Shown in pieces: positions 20,656-30,302 of a DNA stretch of 64,000 nt. Source of the stretch: Terriglobia bacterium (GTDB lineage Bacteria > Acidobacteriota > Terriglobia > Acidiferrales > UBA7541); NCBI GenBank assembly GCA_020073705.1, contig JAIQES010000001.1, positions 90,903 through 154,902 of the forward strand, read 5' to 3'. Position 1 is the stretch's first letter. Every line of letters begins with the position of its first letter. The notes beneath the pieces are model-generated. The model ran no database searches. It was not told the origin of the DNA and saw only the letters and a program-made list of their open reading frames with translations. The position numbers and the translations under genes are program-made.

Positions 20656-21453
20656 TCAGTGAACCTGGTGGAACATGCGGGACCATCGCGTCCGCGAGGG
20701 CAGATGGAGAACCGTATCCAGAAAGCTCAACAGCCACCCATTAAGGTTCTGGTCCGCTTCGTCCTCATGGGGGCCTTGAACCGACCAGTAGATGACCACA
20801 GGGCGGCCCATGATTGCATCACGGTCCACAAACCCCCAGAACCGGCTGTCCCAACTGTGATCGCGATTATCGCCCATCGCGAAGTATTTGCCGGGAGGAA
20901 CTACAATCTCCCCGTTATAAACGTTTGCAAGGATTTGATCGGCCCACTCCGGCTGCATGTTGGACTGCAGGTATTGTGCGCCGCGCGGCGGGAAATTATC
21001 TTCGAACGGTTCATAAGGCGCGGTCGGGTCACGCACGACATACGGTTCGTTGAGACGCTTTCCGTTCACATATACCTGCTGATCCACAATCTTGATGCGG
21101 TCCCCGGGAATGCCGATCACGCGCTTGACGTAGTGCGGGTGGTTTTGATACGGAAACTTGAATACGATGATGTCACCCCGGCGAACGTCCCGGTACGGCA
21201 GCAAGCGGTCATACCAATGGCCACGCCCGCCGAATATGAACTTGTTCACGAGAAGATGGTCCCCAACCAGAAGGGTCGGCTCCATCGATTGTGACGGAAT
21301 CTTGAAGGCCTGGACGACAAAGGTCGTGCCGAACAGTGCCAGGATGACCGTAACCAGAAGTGACTCTATATATTCGCGCAGCGTCGCGGGATGCGTTTCT
21401 TCGCGTTTCGCTGCGGCGCTCTGCGTCTCCACGACCTGTGCGGTTTGTGCCAT
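20656..21453 (-). CDS. lepB: signal peptidase I
   Basis: 265 aa. One membrane anchor (YIESLLVTVILALFGTTFVVQAF) is followed by the catalytic serine in KIPSQSMEPTLLVGDHLLVNKF and the catalytic lysine region HYVKRVIGIPGDRIKI. Box E is FAMGDNRDHSWDSRFWGFV. It cleaves signal peptides of secreted proteins at the outer face of the inner membrane. The ATG at 21453 has GAAGGAA upstream; a TTG at 21468 is possible. The gene starts 12 bp after the rnc stop, the widespread rnc-lepB pairing. Confidence 0.95.
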   Translation of the reverse strand: MAQTAQVVETQSAAAKREETHPATLREYIESLLVTVILALFGTTFVVQAFKIPSQSMEPTLLVGDHLLVNKFIFGGRGHWYDRLLPYRDVRRGDIIVFKFPYQNHPHYVKRVIGIPGDRIKIVDQQVYVNGKRLNEPYVVRDPTAPYEPFEDNFPPRGAQYLQSNMQPEWADQILANVYNGEIVVPPGKYFAMGDNRDHSWDSRFWGFVDRDAIMGRPVVIYWSVQGPHEDEADQNLNGWLLSFLDTVLHLPSRTRWSRMFHQVH

Positions 21454-21464
21454 CCCCGGTTCCT

Positions 21465-22175
21465 TCAATCTCCCGTGATGCCCAATTGCTGGAGGGCGGC
21501 CACGGCTGCTGACTGTTCGGCTTCCTTCTTGGTCTTGCCTGTCCCGACCGCCCTAATTCCATCGGTGACACGGACCTCGACGCGGAACGTTTTCTCGTGG
21601 TCCGGGCCGGTTTCCTCAACCAGGTGATAACTGCCCGGCGCCATGCCCCGCGATTGCAGAAGCTCCTGAAGCGCGGACTTGTGGTCGGGACGCCCCAGAC
21701 GCCCGGCCTCGGCGGCAATTGCGCTTCCTACGAGTGACCTCTGCACGAACTCACGCGCGGCGTCCAAACCGGCATCCAGATAAATCGCTGCCACAACGGC
21801 TTCGTATGCGTCCGCCAGCAATGCCGGTTTCGATCGCCCGCCCGTTTTTTCTTCGCCCCGGCCGAGTCGCAAATGATTCCCCAAGCCGAGCCGCTGTGCC
21901 GCATCGCAGAGCGAGGCGGCGTTCACCAGACGGGCCCGGCTTTTCGAAAGCTGGCCTTCGCTCCAGTCCGGAAATGTCCGGACCAGTTCCTCACTCACTA
22001 ACAACTCAAGGACAGCGTCCCCCAGGAATTCGAGCTTCTCGTTGTCCTCCGGGGGATCATCCGCCGTGCGTTCTGGGATGCGCGAGCTGTGCATCAGGGC
22101 CTGCAAGAGCCAGCGCGGGTCGCGGAAGGGATGTCCGAGAACCAACTCCAATTCCGCAATCCCGCTCACAGGCAT
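21465..22175 (-). CDS. rnc: ribonuclease III
   Basis: 236 aa from the ATG at 22175. The RNase III signature NEKLEFLGDAVLELLVSEEL is near residue 46, with metal-binding acidic residues there and in ALLADAYEAVVAAIYLDAG. The C-terminal double-stranded RNA-binding domain is DHKSALQELLQSRGMAPGSYHLVEETGPDHEKTFRVEV and ends GTGKTKKEAEQSAAVAALQQLG. It processes rRNA precursors and structured RNAs. The start is only 15 bp past the TPR gene stop and lepB follows directly. Confidence 0.95.
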   Translation of the reverse strand: MPVSGIAELELVLGHPFRDPRWLLQALMHSSRIPERTADDPPEDNEKLEFLGDAVLELLVSEELVRTFPDWSEGQLSKSRARLVNAASLCDAAQRLGLGNHLRLGRGEEKTGGRSKPALLADAYEAVVAAIYLDAGLDAAREFVQRSLVGSAIAAEAGRLGRPDHKSALQELLQSRGMAPGSYHLVEETGPDHEKTFRVEVRVTDGIRAVGTGKTKKEAEQSAAVAALQQLGITGD

Positions 22176-22189
22176 CGGTGTGAGTCCCA

Positions 22190-23032
22190 CTACCTTCCTA
22201 GCTTCGTAGCAGCATCTTTCTTGGCAAGCTCTGCGCCAGCCTTGCATTGCGCGACCAGGGGGCCCGCTTCCGCGCATTTCTCGTAGGCTGCGACCGCGTC
22301 GTTATAGTAACTGCCCTGCACGTCCGCATTGCCGAGGAGGTAGTAGTCGACAGGGTCCGGGTTCGATGCCAGTTGCACGGCCTGGGTAAGCTCGTTCCGC
22401 GCGTCTTCGTACTTTTGATGCCGAAAAGCGATCAGTCCCAGGCCGCTATGAGCCATCGAAAGCTCGTCATTCTTCGCCTTTTCGAAATTGGCTTCGTCAA
22501 TCTCAGCGGGTTTCGGGAGATTCGGGATCAGCTCGATCGCATGCCGGGCATAAGCTTCTGCTTTCTGATATTGCTGCGCGGCATCGGGGGTGCTCGCGTT
22601 CACATGGCGAGGCATTGCCATAGCAAACAATGCCAGAACGTCCACGTTATCCGGATTGAGCTCGAGAGCCTTGTTGCCGGCCTCGAACATTTTGTCTTTC
22701 TGGCCTTCCTTAAAATAGGCAGTGGTCAATTGCGAATAAACTCCGGCCAGGTAGTGGCTTTTCGGGAATTTTTTCGCGAAGTCCTCCCCGAGCTGAATTT
22801 GAGTTTCTGAACTGCCGCCGCGCGCCGCGTAGACAACCTTGTAGGCAGCCTCTTCTTTCTTATTAACCGCCGCCGGTGCATCCTTGGTTGGCGGCGCTTG
22901 CTGCGGCACTTGCTGTGGCACTTGCTCCGGTTGCGGTTGATGGTACTGTGCTCTCGAAACGTCTGCCCCAATGGAAACCGCCACAGCGAAAACCAGCAGT
23001 GGGGCCAACCACCTGAGAACCTTCGCCTTCAT
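22190..23032 (-). CDS. secreted tetratricopeptide-repeat protein, 280 aa
   Basis: A signal peptide (WLAPLLVFAVAVSIGADVSRA) precedes a proline/glutamine-rich linker and TPR helices: VYSQLTTAYFKEGQKDKMFEAGNKALELNPDNVDVLALFAM, AMAHSGLGLIAFRHQKYEDARNELTQAVQLASNPDPVDYYLLGNADVQGSYYNDAVAAYEKC. TPRs mediate protein contacts; partners are unknown. It is the first gene of the minus-strand run leading into rnc and lepB. Confidence 0.82.
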   Translation of the reverse strand: MKAKVLRWLAPLLVFAVAVSIGADVSRAQYHQPQPEQVPQQVPQQAPPTKDAPAAVNKKEEAAYKVVYAARGGSSETQIQLGEDFAKKFPKSHYLAGVYSQLTTAYFKEGQKDKMFEAGNKALELNPDNVDVLALFAMAMPRHVNASTPDAAQQYQKAEAYARHAIELIPNLPKPAEIDEANFEKAKNDELSMAHSGLGLIAFRHQKYEDARNELTQAVQLASNPDPVDYYLLGNADVQGSYYNDAVAAYEKCAEAGPLVAQCKAGAELAKKDAATKLGR

Positions 23033-23158
23033 ATATGAATCTCCTGTGTGAAAATAATTCTCGGAGATAAAATCAATGCTCCGAGTGGATTGCTTCCTGC
23101 TCTATACCCTCTGCCGTCTACTTTACTTTATTCATTTCAGAGACGCAGAGAAAAACAT

Positions 23159-24805
23159 TCACGACTTGCCATCGGGCTTTTTTTCACGCGGCGGTGTCTG
23201 ATAGCCTGTTTCTACCCCGCGTTGCGCAGCAGCACGTGCCGACTCCGGCGCCCCACCCACAGCCAGCGCTGCCTGATACTCGGCGACCGCGAAGTCGCGC
23301 CGGCCCTCTATATCGTACATTCTCCCGAGATAAATGTGCGACCAGGAAAGATTTGCAGGATCCGGTTGTGCACCGCCTTCCGCGCTTGAATTCTGCGAGG
23401 CTGCCGCGATCACCTTGGAAAAGAGTTCGCGCGCCCGATCCGCATTGCCCAGAAGTGCCGAGGCCACGGCCAGGCCATACGTCGCGCGCAAGTCGTTCGG
23501 ATGAGCCGCAAGAACCCGTTCGAATGATGCTGCCGCCGCCGCGCCGTTCCGTGCTGAAATTTGGCGCTGCCCTTCGGCGAAATCCTTTTCCTCGGGCGCT
23601 GCGGATTTCGAAGCAGCCACGGGCGCGCTTCCCGACGCGTGAATCCCATCACCGGCCGCCGCCGCATCCGAGAATTTCACGCCGCGCAGCCGCCTCGCCT
23701 CGGCAGTTACATTGATGCTCTTAATCAGATCAGGAAAATAGTAGCTCATCGCAGGTTCCGATTTCTCAAACCCGGGAAGTCCCGCATAGATCGGCCGGAC
23801 CAAAACGTAGCCGGCGCTTTCAGCCTGGTCGATTGCAGAGGCCAAATCTTCCGGCGCGAAATGGCGAAGCCGCAGCTCGACAGCGCGAACCAGGCACTCG
23901 CTAAAGAAGGCAGAATAATCGTCGTGAAATTCAACCGGGAGGCGCGGTGCGCGAGCAGCGTACTCCAGCAGCGGCGAGGCCCTGGCTGCTTCGGCCCGGT
24001 ATCGGATCGCCATCGGATCAAGGAGAAAGTGGAGGAATGCGTGGCGAATGGCATCCCTCGGTGGATCGGAGCCGGGACTGACTACCAGATCGTAATGGTC
24101 GCCGTAATTACGGAAATAGATCTTCCCACCGGCGAGCGGCTCGACATACACCGAAAAAGTCCGGGGACTATTCGACTTTATGATTTCACGAAGGTAACTC
24201 ATGACCGTGATGGCAATCTCCGAGACAGGAGCGCGATAGATTTTCACACCGCGCTCGTAGTCCGGTTGATAGCGCTGCCAGAGCTGATCGAGCTGCGCCT
24301 CGCGATAGAAGTTGGACAGAACCTCGTTGAAGCCTTCCAGTGCGAGCGCGTCCGGCGGCAATTCGTCGCGGCGTAGTTCAAACTCAAATTTTGGCGGTGG
24401 ACCCGCCGCCAATGCAAAGGAGACAAACCGCGAAAACGTCGCCCCGGAGTCCGCGAGAGCGTGCTCCCGGTAATATTTGCGCAGAGCGTCGACGGCTGGG
24501 CCCTGCAATGCAAGCATCCTCTCGCGCAGTTGGACACGCCCGGCGCTCTGATTGGATGGGTTCACGCCGGTGTCAAATCCAGCAGCATCGAGGGCGCAAA
24601 GCGTCGCGAACAGCTGCGGCCGTGTCTCAACGGAAACCGCGTGCCGTGTTTCCTCTCTGAGGGGGGGCGCGGACTTCTTATCCTGCGGCTCCTTCGCATG
24701 GACGATTGCCAGGGCGCCAAAAAACACACCGAAGGCAATCATTGCGAGCCGTACGAACGAATTCGTCCTGGCGAATGGGTGCAAGAAATAGTTGCGTCTA
24801 AACAT
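23159..24805 (-). CDS. secreted protein with C-terminal TPRs, 548 aa
   Basis: An N-terminal hydrophobic segment (LAMIAFGVFFGALAIVHA) is followed by an uncharacterised region of about 330 residues and a C-terminal TPR block: SARNGAAAAASFERVLAAHPNDLRATYGLAVASALLGNADRARELFSKVIAA and SHIYLGRMYDIEGRRDFAVAEYQAALAVG. The central part has no HExxH or other catalytic motif. It lies upstream of the other TPR gene on the same strand with a 126-bp gap, so it may be separately transcribed. Confidence 0.78.
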   Translation of the reverse strand: MFRRNYFLHPFARTNSFVRLAMIAFGVFFGALAIVHAKEPQDKKSAPPLREETRHAVSVETRPQLFATLCALDAAGFDTGVNPSNQSAGRVQLRERMLALQGPAVDALRKYYREHALADSGATFSRFVSFALAAGPPPKFEFELRRDELPPDALALEGFNEVLSNFYREAQLDQLWQRYQPDYERGVKIYRAPVSEIAITVMSYLREIIKSNSPRTFSVYVEPLAGGKIYFRNYGDHYDLVVSPGSDPPRDAIRHAFLHFLLDPMAIRYRAEAARASPLLEYAARAPRLPVEFHDDYSAFFSECLVRAVELRLRHFAPEDLASAIDQAESAGYVLVRPIYAGLPGFEKSEPAMSYYFPDLIKSINVTAEARRLRGVKFSDAAAAGDGIHASGSAPVAASKSAAPEEKDFAEGQRQISARNGAAAAASFERVLAAHPNDLRATYGLAVASALLGNADRARELFSKVIAAASQNSSAEGGAQPDPANLSWSHIYLGRMYDIEGRRDFAVAEYQAALAVGGAPESARAAAQRGVETGYQTPPREKKPDGKS

Positions 24806-25045
24806 GTACTTCCAAATTTACAGGGCCGTTCGAGCCCAGTCAAGAATCGTATCGCGTGGCACTGTCCAGCATTTCTGTTGCAAAAGCCGTGCGACCTGAT
24901 GCGCTCTTTGGTTTGAATCGCCCGGGAGTTTCCTGAGACGTTTCAAGTACCAATTATGGCAGGATTCGAGCCAACATCTAAGGATGCCAAAATCAACATG
25001 AGTCACTGGCAACGAAGCGCAGCTTGGAGCCTGGGTTATCGGCAG

Positions 25046-26107
25046 CTAATTGCCGACACTGGACTTTGGCGCAATATAGCCCTGGCGCGCGTACACCTGG
25101 AATTTCACCTTTTTGCCTTTCTGATCAGTCACGGTCAGAGGACCGCCGTCGGGCGCCACAAGTTCCACCTTGATCTTACGGTATTTGCCGTCGAGCGTCG
25201 CGTTGGAGGGTGTGTACGCCAGGCTGTATTGGTAGCGCAAACTAGCAGCCACCTCCTGCATGATGCTGGGAATTTCGCCGTCGAATCGCGGTAGCCACGC
25301 GCGTCCTCCCGTCATCGCCGCAAATGCTTTCAGCTGGTTTTGCGCCTGCAGGTAATTTAACTCTGCAATGGGGCCCATGCTTCCCGATGCGTCCGCTTGT
25401 ATGAAAAGCCGCTCGCCAACGCCGACGCTGAAAATGGTCGCGTCGGATTCACGAATCCGTCTTAGGACTTGGTCGAAATTCATCCTACTGAACGTGTCCA
25501 TTCCGGAAGCCAGCAGCAAAACGGCCTTTCTGCCCTTGACGTCCTGCATGCGGTCCAGAACATCTGAGACCGCGTCAAAGAGATTCGACTCGTGGAATGG
25601 AGGAAACATGAGCGTCCTAAGATCTTGCATGATCTGATTACGGTCATGAGTGAAATCCACTTCGATGTTGGGACGCATGTTGAATGTTTCAAGCGCGACC
25701 CAATCATTCGGTTTGAGATTGTTCAAGAATGCGGCTGACCAATTGCGCGCATTGTAGGAAAACACTTGATAGCCCAACTTACTGAATTCCAACAACAGCA
25801 CGATCGTAATCGGAGCATCGGTAAGCGCGAAGTTCGTGATCGCCTGCGGCGCGCCGTCTTCAGTGATGCGAAAATTCTCTTTCTTCAGCGCCGTCAAATA
25901 ATTCCCATTGTTGTCGGTGACTACGGCGTTCACGTTTACCAGCGGGACCATCACTGAAATGGAGAATCCGTCTGGCGTCTGTTGCGGCTGTGTTTGAGGT
26001 TGCTGTTTGTCCTTCGCCTGTGCCAGGGCGCGTATTTCTCCCGCCGGAAACATCAGCGCGAAAATGAGCGCTCCCAGGCCTAACCCGCGAAACAGATTGG
26101 TTCGCAT
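25046..26107 (-). CDS. secreted VWFA-related domain protein
   Basis: The ATG at 26107 is preceded by GAGAGGTG; this yields MRTNLFRGLGLGALIFALMFPAGEIRALA, a signal peptide. A short repeat (PQTQPQQT) leads into the acidobacterial VWFA-related domain: MVPLVNVNAVVTDNNGNYLTALKKENFRITEDGAPQAITNF, then APITIVLLLEFS and RKAVLLLASGMDTFSRM. The MIDAS motif DxSxS is not intact (LLEFSKLG), so metal binding is uncertain. Function is unknown; such proteins are abundant and secreted in Acidobacteriota. It is divergent from the M20 peptidase gene. Confidence 0.82.
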   Translation of the reverse strand: MRTNLFRGLGLGALIFALMFPAGEIRALAQAKDKQQPQTQPQQTPDGFSISVMVPLVNVNAVVTDNNGNYLTALKKENFRITEDGAPQAITNFALTDAPITIVLLLEFSKLGYQVFSYNARNWSAAFLNNLKPNDWVALETFNMRPNIEVDFTHDRNQIMQDLRTLMFPPFHESNLFDAVSDVLDRMQDVKGRKAVLLLASGMDTFSRMNFDQVLRRIRESDATIFSVGVGERLFIQADASGSMGPIAELNYLQAQNQLKAFAAMTGGRAWLPRFDGEIPSIMQEVAASLRYQYSLAYTPSNATLDGKYRKIKVELVAPDGGPLTVTDQKGKKVKFQVYARQGYIAPKSSVGN

Positions 26108-26355
26108 GGCTTCGTACACCTCTCGGAATCGCAACGTACCACCGGCTGCGTGAGACCCGATCGATGGGTCTCCAAGAGCGGGCAACACCCGCACTTTACC
26201 TTCTTTGATGCTGCCACGAAGCGCCGGGATGTTCAAATCTAGTTTTTGTTCACGGCACACCAATCGATGTGCCAGGTTTTCATGTTACGCGCACATGGTA
26301 CGATGGATGAATTGCGGGTGCTTTTGGATGACCCATTGCGGGGGAGGAAAATTTG

Positions 26356-27783
26356 ATGTTTCGTCGCTCGTTTCCCATGATCCTGGCCTTTGTATGCGCC
26401 ATTTTGCCGGCCGGGAATGCCCGCGCGCAGGCCCCAGCCGCTCAGCCGGATCTTACGATGCTTGCCGGGGAAGCCCAAGGCTGGCTGGCCGACCTGATTC
26501 GGATCAACACGACGAATCCTCCCGGCAATGAATTGGCAGCAGCGAAATACGTGGCCGGAATTCTTCAAAAGGAAGGCATTCCAAACGAAGTGCTTGAAGT
26601 CGCGCCCGGAAGAGGTGTTGTCGTCGGGCGTTTGCAGGCTGGGCCTCTACCGGATGCTGCGAATGCACTCCTGCTGGATGCGCATCTGGACGTTGTGGGT
26701 GTGGACGCAAGCAAATGGACTGTGGATCCTTTCGCCGCGGTCGTTCGCGATGGATTCCTTTACGGCCGTGGCTCGATTGACGACAAGGGGATGCTTGCCG
26801 CCAATCTAGCCACGATTGTCGCTCTGAAGCGCAGCGCGGCGCGGCTAGGCCGTGACGTCATCTTCCTTGCGACAGCCGACGAGGAACAGATCGGCGCGGC
26901 TAGCATCAAATTCGTAATTGAAAAGTACTGGGATAAGATCGCGTGCGCCTACGCCATCAATGAGGGGGGACGCGTCCTGGTGAAAGACGGCAAGGTGCAA
27001 TACATTGGCATCCAGGCAAGTGAGAAAGTGCCGTACAACATCACCGTCACCGCCACAGGCGCATCGGGGCACGCCTCGGTTCCCCGTCCAGATAATCCTG
27101 TCGTGCATTTGGCCGCGGCCATAGCCAAACTCGGGACCTATCAGGCGCCGGCCCAGCCTAACACGGTCACGCGCCGGTTCTTTGAACAGCTTGCTAAGGT
27201 CGAAGATGATGAGATCGGGAAATGGATGCGCGCGCTTGAACAGCCCGAACGATCGGACCTGGCGGCGAAGCATCTCTCTGAGCAGAGCCCCGTATGGAAC
27301 TCGATGCTGCGCGACACGATTGCACCAACGATGCTTCTAGCTGGCGTTCGCCAGAATGTTGTGCCCTCCGAAGCCACGGCCAACTTGAATATTCGTCTGC
27401 TTCCCGGCCATTCGATCGATGAATTGATTTTGCAGTTCGGCAAGATCGTCAATGACCCTCAGATCCGTTTTCAGCTCGCGCCCGATTCCGGCGAAAATGC
27501 GCCGCCCTCAAACCTGGACAGTGCCTTCTACAAATCCATTGAACGGGTTTCGGCGCAAGAGTTTCCAGGCGCCATCACTCTGCCGCTCTTGGGAACCGGC
27601 GCCACAGATTCGGCGCAACTCCGCCTGCACAAGGTCCAAGCCTATGGCCTGGTCCCATTTCCTCTTACCGAGGCTGATGATTTGCGATGGCACGGTGACG
27701 ATGAGCGCATCCCTCTCGACAGTTTTCGCAAAGGGGTGGCATTCCTTTATCATATCGTGAGCGACTTCGCCTCGGCGAAGTAG
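26356..27783 (+). CDS. secreted M20-family metallopeptidase
   Basis: The ATG at 26356 follows GGGGGAGGAAA. A signal peptide (SFPMILAFVCAILPAGNARA) precedes an M20/M28-like zinc peptidase. Metal ligands are seen in LLLDAHLDVVGVD, LYGRGSIDDKGMLAANLATIVALK (catalytic Asp), and LATADEEQIGAASIKF (general-base Glu). The lid/dimerisation domain lies around VTATGASGHASVPRPDNPV, and the C-terminal ligand region is LLGTGATDSAQLR, then WHGDDERIPLDSF. It likely trims peptides or acylated amino acids in the periplasm. Confidence 0.88.
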   Translation: MFRRSFPMILAFVCAILPAGNARAQAPAAQPDLTMLAGEAQGWLADLIRINTTNPPGNELAAAKYVAGILQKEGIPNEVLEVAPGRGVVVGRLQAGPLPDAANALLLDAHLDVVGVDASKWTVDPFAAVVRDGFLYGRGSIDDKGMLAANLATIVALKRSAARLGRDVIFLATADEEQIGAASIKFVIEKYWDKIACAYAINEGGRVLVKDGKVQYIGIQASEKVPYNITVTATGASGHASVPRPDNPVVHLAAAIAKLGTYQAPAQPNTVTRRFFEQLAKVEDDEIGKWMRALEQPERSDLAAKHLSEQSPVWNSMLRDTIAPTMLLAGVRQNVVPSEATANLNIRLLPGHSIDELILQFGKIVNDPQIRFQLAPDSGENAPPSNLDSAFYKSIERVSAQEFPGAITLPLLGTGATDSAQLRLHKVQAYGLVPFPLTEADDLRWHGDDERIPLDSFRKGVAFLYHIVSDFASAK

Positions 27784-27833
27784 GACGAAGAGACCTCATA
27801 CCCCTTCTCTATAGAGCGGGTTTGGTTAAAACC

Positions 27834-29279
27834 ATGAATTTTCGAAGCGCAAAGATTGTATGCACGCTTGGACCCGCCAGCGATTCGGCGGACATGATCG
27901 AGCGGCTGATGCGCGCCGGGATGGATGTCGCGCGGCTCAACTTCTCGCACGGAACCCATGCGGGGCATGCGCGGACGATTAAGAGGTTAAGGGAGGCTTC
28001 TGCCCGCCTTTCGAAACCCATCGGTATCCTCGCTGATCTGCAGGGCCCGAAGATCCGCACGGGCGCGCTCGTGGAGGGCCACCCTGTCCAGTTGCGGGCC
28101 GGACAGCGCTTCACGATTTCCACTCTCCGGCGCCCTGGCAGCAGTTCCGGCGTAAGCACGACCTACAAACGCCTGCCGCGCGATGTCTCCCGCGGTTACC
28201 GCATCCTGTTGGGTGACGGCCTCATCGAGCTTCGTGTGCTCTCCACGACGTCAGACTCGGTCCTGTGTACGGTCGTCAACGGCGGAGAACTTGGTGAACA
28301 CAAGGGCATCAATCTGCCCGGCGTCAAGCTGCGGATTCCGGCTCTCACTGCAAAAGACCGCGACGACCTTATGTTTGCGTTGCGCCACGGCGCAAATTTC
28401 ATCGCGGTTAGCTTCGTCCGCCGCGCCGAGGATGTGCTTCTGGCAAAGGCCGCTGTATCGCGCGCCCGGAAGGACGTTCCGGTCATCGCCAAGCTCGAAA
28501 AGCCAGAGGCCATTGAGAATCTCGACGCCATTCTCCGCGTTGCAGATGGCGTGATGGTCGCACGCGGCGATCTGGGGGTGGAGATGAGTCCCGAAAAAGT
28601 GCCTGTTGTGCAGAAGCAGATCATCGCGAAGGCGTGCGAGGCGCGCCTGCCGGTCATCACCGCAACCCAGATGCTCGAATCCATGACGCAGAACCCGCGC
28701 CCCACGCGCGCCGAGGCCTCCGACGTCGCCAACGCCGTCTTCGACGGCAGCGATGCGCTGATGCTCTCCGCCGAAACCGCTACCGGGGCGTACCCGCTCG
28801 AAGCGGTCCAAATGATGGACCGCATCATCCGCGAAGCGGAGTCGAGCGGTTCGCAGGTCCTGCGGCCGCGCCCAGCGCAATTCAACATCGCGGAGACTGC
28901 CGCCGAACTGATTTGTCATGCTTCGGAAGAGTTGCAGATGAAAGTCATTGCCGTCTTCACGGAGACCGGGTCGACGGGGCGCCTGATTTCAAAGCATCGG
29001 CCGAGCCGGCCGATTATTGCGTTTTCGACCATACAGGAAACACGACGGCGTCTCTCGCTTTACTGGGGTGTGGTGCCGCGAACGATCCGTGAGGTGCAGA
29101 ATATCGAGGAACTTGTCCGGGCCGCCGAAAAGCGGCTACTCGAAGAACATCTGGTCCGGCGGGGGGATGTCGTCGGGATCGTGGCGGGGACACCTTTGTT
29201 CGTCGGCGGCACGACGAACTTCATGAAATTTCACGTGATTGGCAGCATGGACAAGAAAAGACGCCGAGCCGGACGGTAA
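27834..29279 (+). CDS. pyk: pyruvate kinase
   Basis: 481 aa from the ATG at 27834. Signature regions are RSAKIVCTLGPAS, DVARLNFSHGTHAGH, GILADLQGPKIRTG, and the active-site strand VPVIAKLEKPEAIENLDAIL with the catalytic Lys. The nucleotide/metal site follows in VMVARGDLGVEM and the MLESMTQNPRPTRAEASDVANAVFDGSDALMLSAETATGAYP signature region. The C-terminal regulatory domain is present. It converts phosphoenolpyruvate and ADP to pyruvate and ATP. It follows the M20 gene by 50 bp. A TTG at 27822 would add only four residues. Confidence 0.96.
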   Translation: MNFRSAKIVCTLGPASDSADMIERLMRAGMDVARLNFSHGTHAGHARTIKRLREASARLSKPIGILADLQGPKIRTGALVEGHPVQLRAGQRFTISTLRRPGSSSGVSTTYKRLPRDVSRGYRILLGDGLIELRVLSTTSDSVLCTVVNGGELGEHKGINLPGVKLRIPALTAKDRDDLMFALRHGANFIAVSFVRRAEDVLLAKAAVSRARKDVPVIAKLEKPEAIENLDAILRVADGVMVARGDLGVEMSPEKVPVVQKQIIAKACEARLPVITATQMLESMTQNPRPTRAEASDVANAVFDGSDALMLSAETATGAYPLEAVQMMDRIIREAESSGSQVLRPRPAQFNIAETAAELICHASEELQMKVIAVFTETGSTGRLISKHRPSRPIIAFSTIQETRRRLSLYWGVVPRTIREVQNIEELVRAAEKRLLEEHLVRRGDVVGIVAGTPLFVGGTTNFMKFHVIGSMDKKRRRAGR

Positions 29280-29318
29280 AGGGCGGTCGCACGCCCCCCG
29301 GCTTCCTGCATTTCATTC

Positions 29319-30116
29319 CTAGTTCACCCAGCGGTCATCAGGGTTGTGAGGCGGCTCGTCTTTGTGATCGCGCACATAGACGTCAAACTTGCGCCGGGTG
29401 CGGCGGCGCTTCCAGTCAAGATAGTCGTTGCGGGCGCGGTAGAGGAACAGCCCTCGGCGAAGATAGATGTACCCTACCAGCGCGCCGCCGAGGTGCGTGA
29501 CGTGGCTCACGTTGTCGCCGCCGGTGCCTAGGGTCGCAAAGAATTCGATGGCAATCGCTCCCGCCACGTAAATCTTCATCGGGATGGTCACCGGGAACGG
29601 GATCAACCAGACCTGCCGGTCGGGAAACACAATCGCTGCGGCAAGCAACACGCCATAGATCGCGCCGGACGCGCCGATCGTTGGAATTGTCACCGATGCG
29701 CCCGTGCCGTGCGGATCGAGCAGCGTCTTCACCAGGACGTTGGTGCAGCCCGCCCCAATTCCCGTCAGGAAATAATAGACGTAAAAGCGATGCGTGCCCC
29801 ACGCGCGCTCCAGGTCCGCACCGAACATCCAGAGGAACAGCATGTTGAACAATAGGTGCCAGATGCCTCCATGAAGAAACAGGTAGGTCACCGGCTGCCA
29901 GAGACGCAGTCCATGCGTCACCAGCAGGGGCACGAGGCCGAGTTCTTGATTCACTCTCACGCTGACGATCGGAGGAAAGAACAGCAGAAGCAGCGTCTGC
30001 ACCAGGAAAGCGCCCGTGCAAGCGATGATAATGTTCCGGATGGCGGGCGTCAGCATCCGGCCCCAATGGAGGCGGGAGCCTGGAGAGCGCGGGTAGCGTG
30101 GGAACGAACTCATCAT
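29319..30116 (-). CDS. rhomboid-family intramembrane serine protease
   Basis: 265 residues from ATG 30116. Six or so helices are visible: the L1 loop and helix with YLFLHGGIWHLLFNMLFLWMFGADLERAWG, the catalytic serine in IPTIGASGAIYGVLLAAAI (GxSG), and the catalytic histidine in VSHVTHLGGALVGYIYL. A basic cytosolic tail (DWKRRRTRRKFDVYVRDHKDEPPHNPDDRW) ends the protein. It cleaves membrane-spanning segments of unknown substrates. It converges with pyk; upstream starts to 30170 add non-conserved residues. Confidence 0.92.
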   Translation of the reverse strand: MMSSFPRYPRSPGSRLHWGRMLTPAIRNIIIACTGAFLVQTLLLLFFPPIVSVRVNQELGLVPLLVTHGLRLWQPVTYLFLHGGIWHLLFNMLFLWMFGADLERAWGTHRFYVYYFLTGIGAGCTNVLVKTLLDPHGTGASVTIPTIGASGAIYGVLLAAAIVFPDRQVWLIPFPVTIPMKIYVAGAIAIEFFATLGTGGDNVSHVTHLGGALVGYIYLRRGLFLYRARNDYLDWKRRRTRRKFDVYVRDHKDEPPHNPDDRWVN

Positions 30117-30302
30117 TGCGAGTGTAAGCGCGCACGGACCGGGAGTCAAAGTGTCTGGGGGGTAGAACACGAAGGGAACGATTCGGCGACACCTTGGTTT
30201 CGGCGCGGGATGAGCACCCTTCCGTGCGGCGAGGGTCGAGGCCGCGATAAGAGTAATTAGCTTCCTTGACTTATCCAGTGCAGGAGTTCTACGATCTTCG
30301 CT

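Noticed and set aside
24950..24985. tRNA-like T-loop on the minus strand (GGCTCGAATCC) in the gap before the VWA gene
   Set aside because: The T stem does not pair and no anticodon or acceptor arm can be built.
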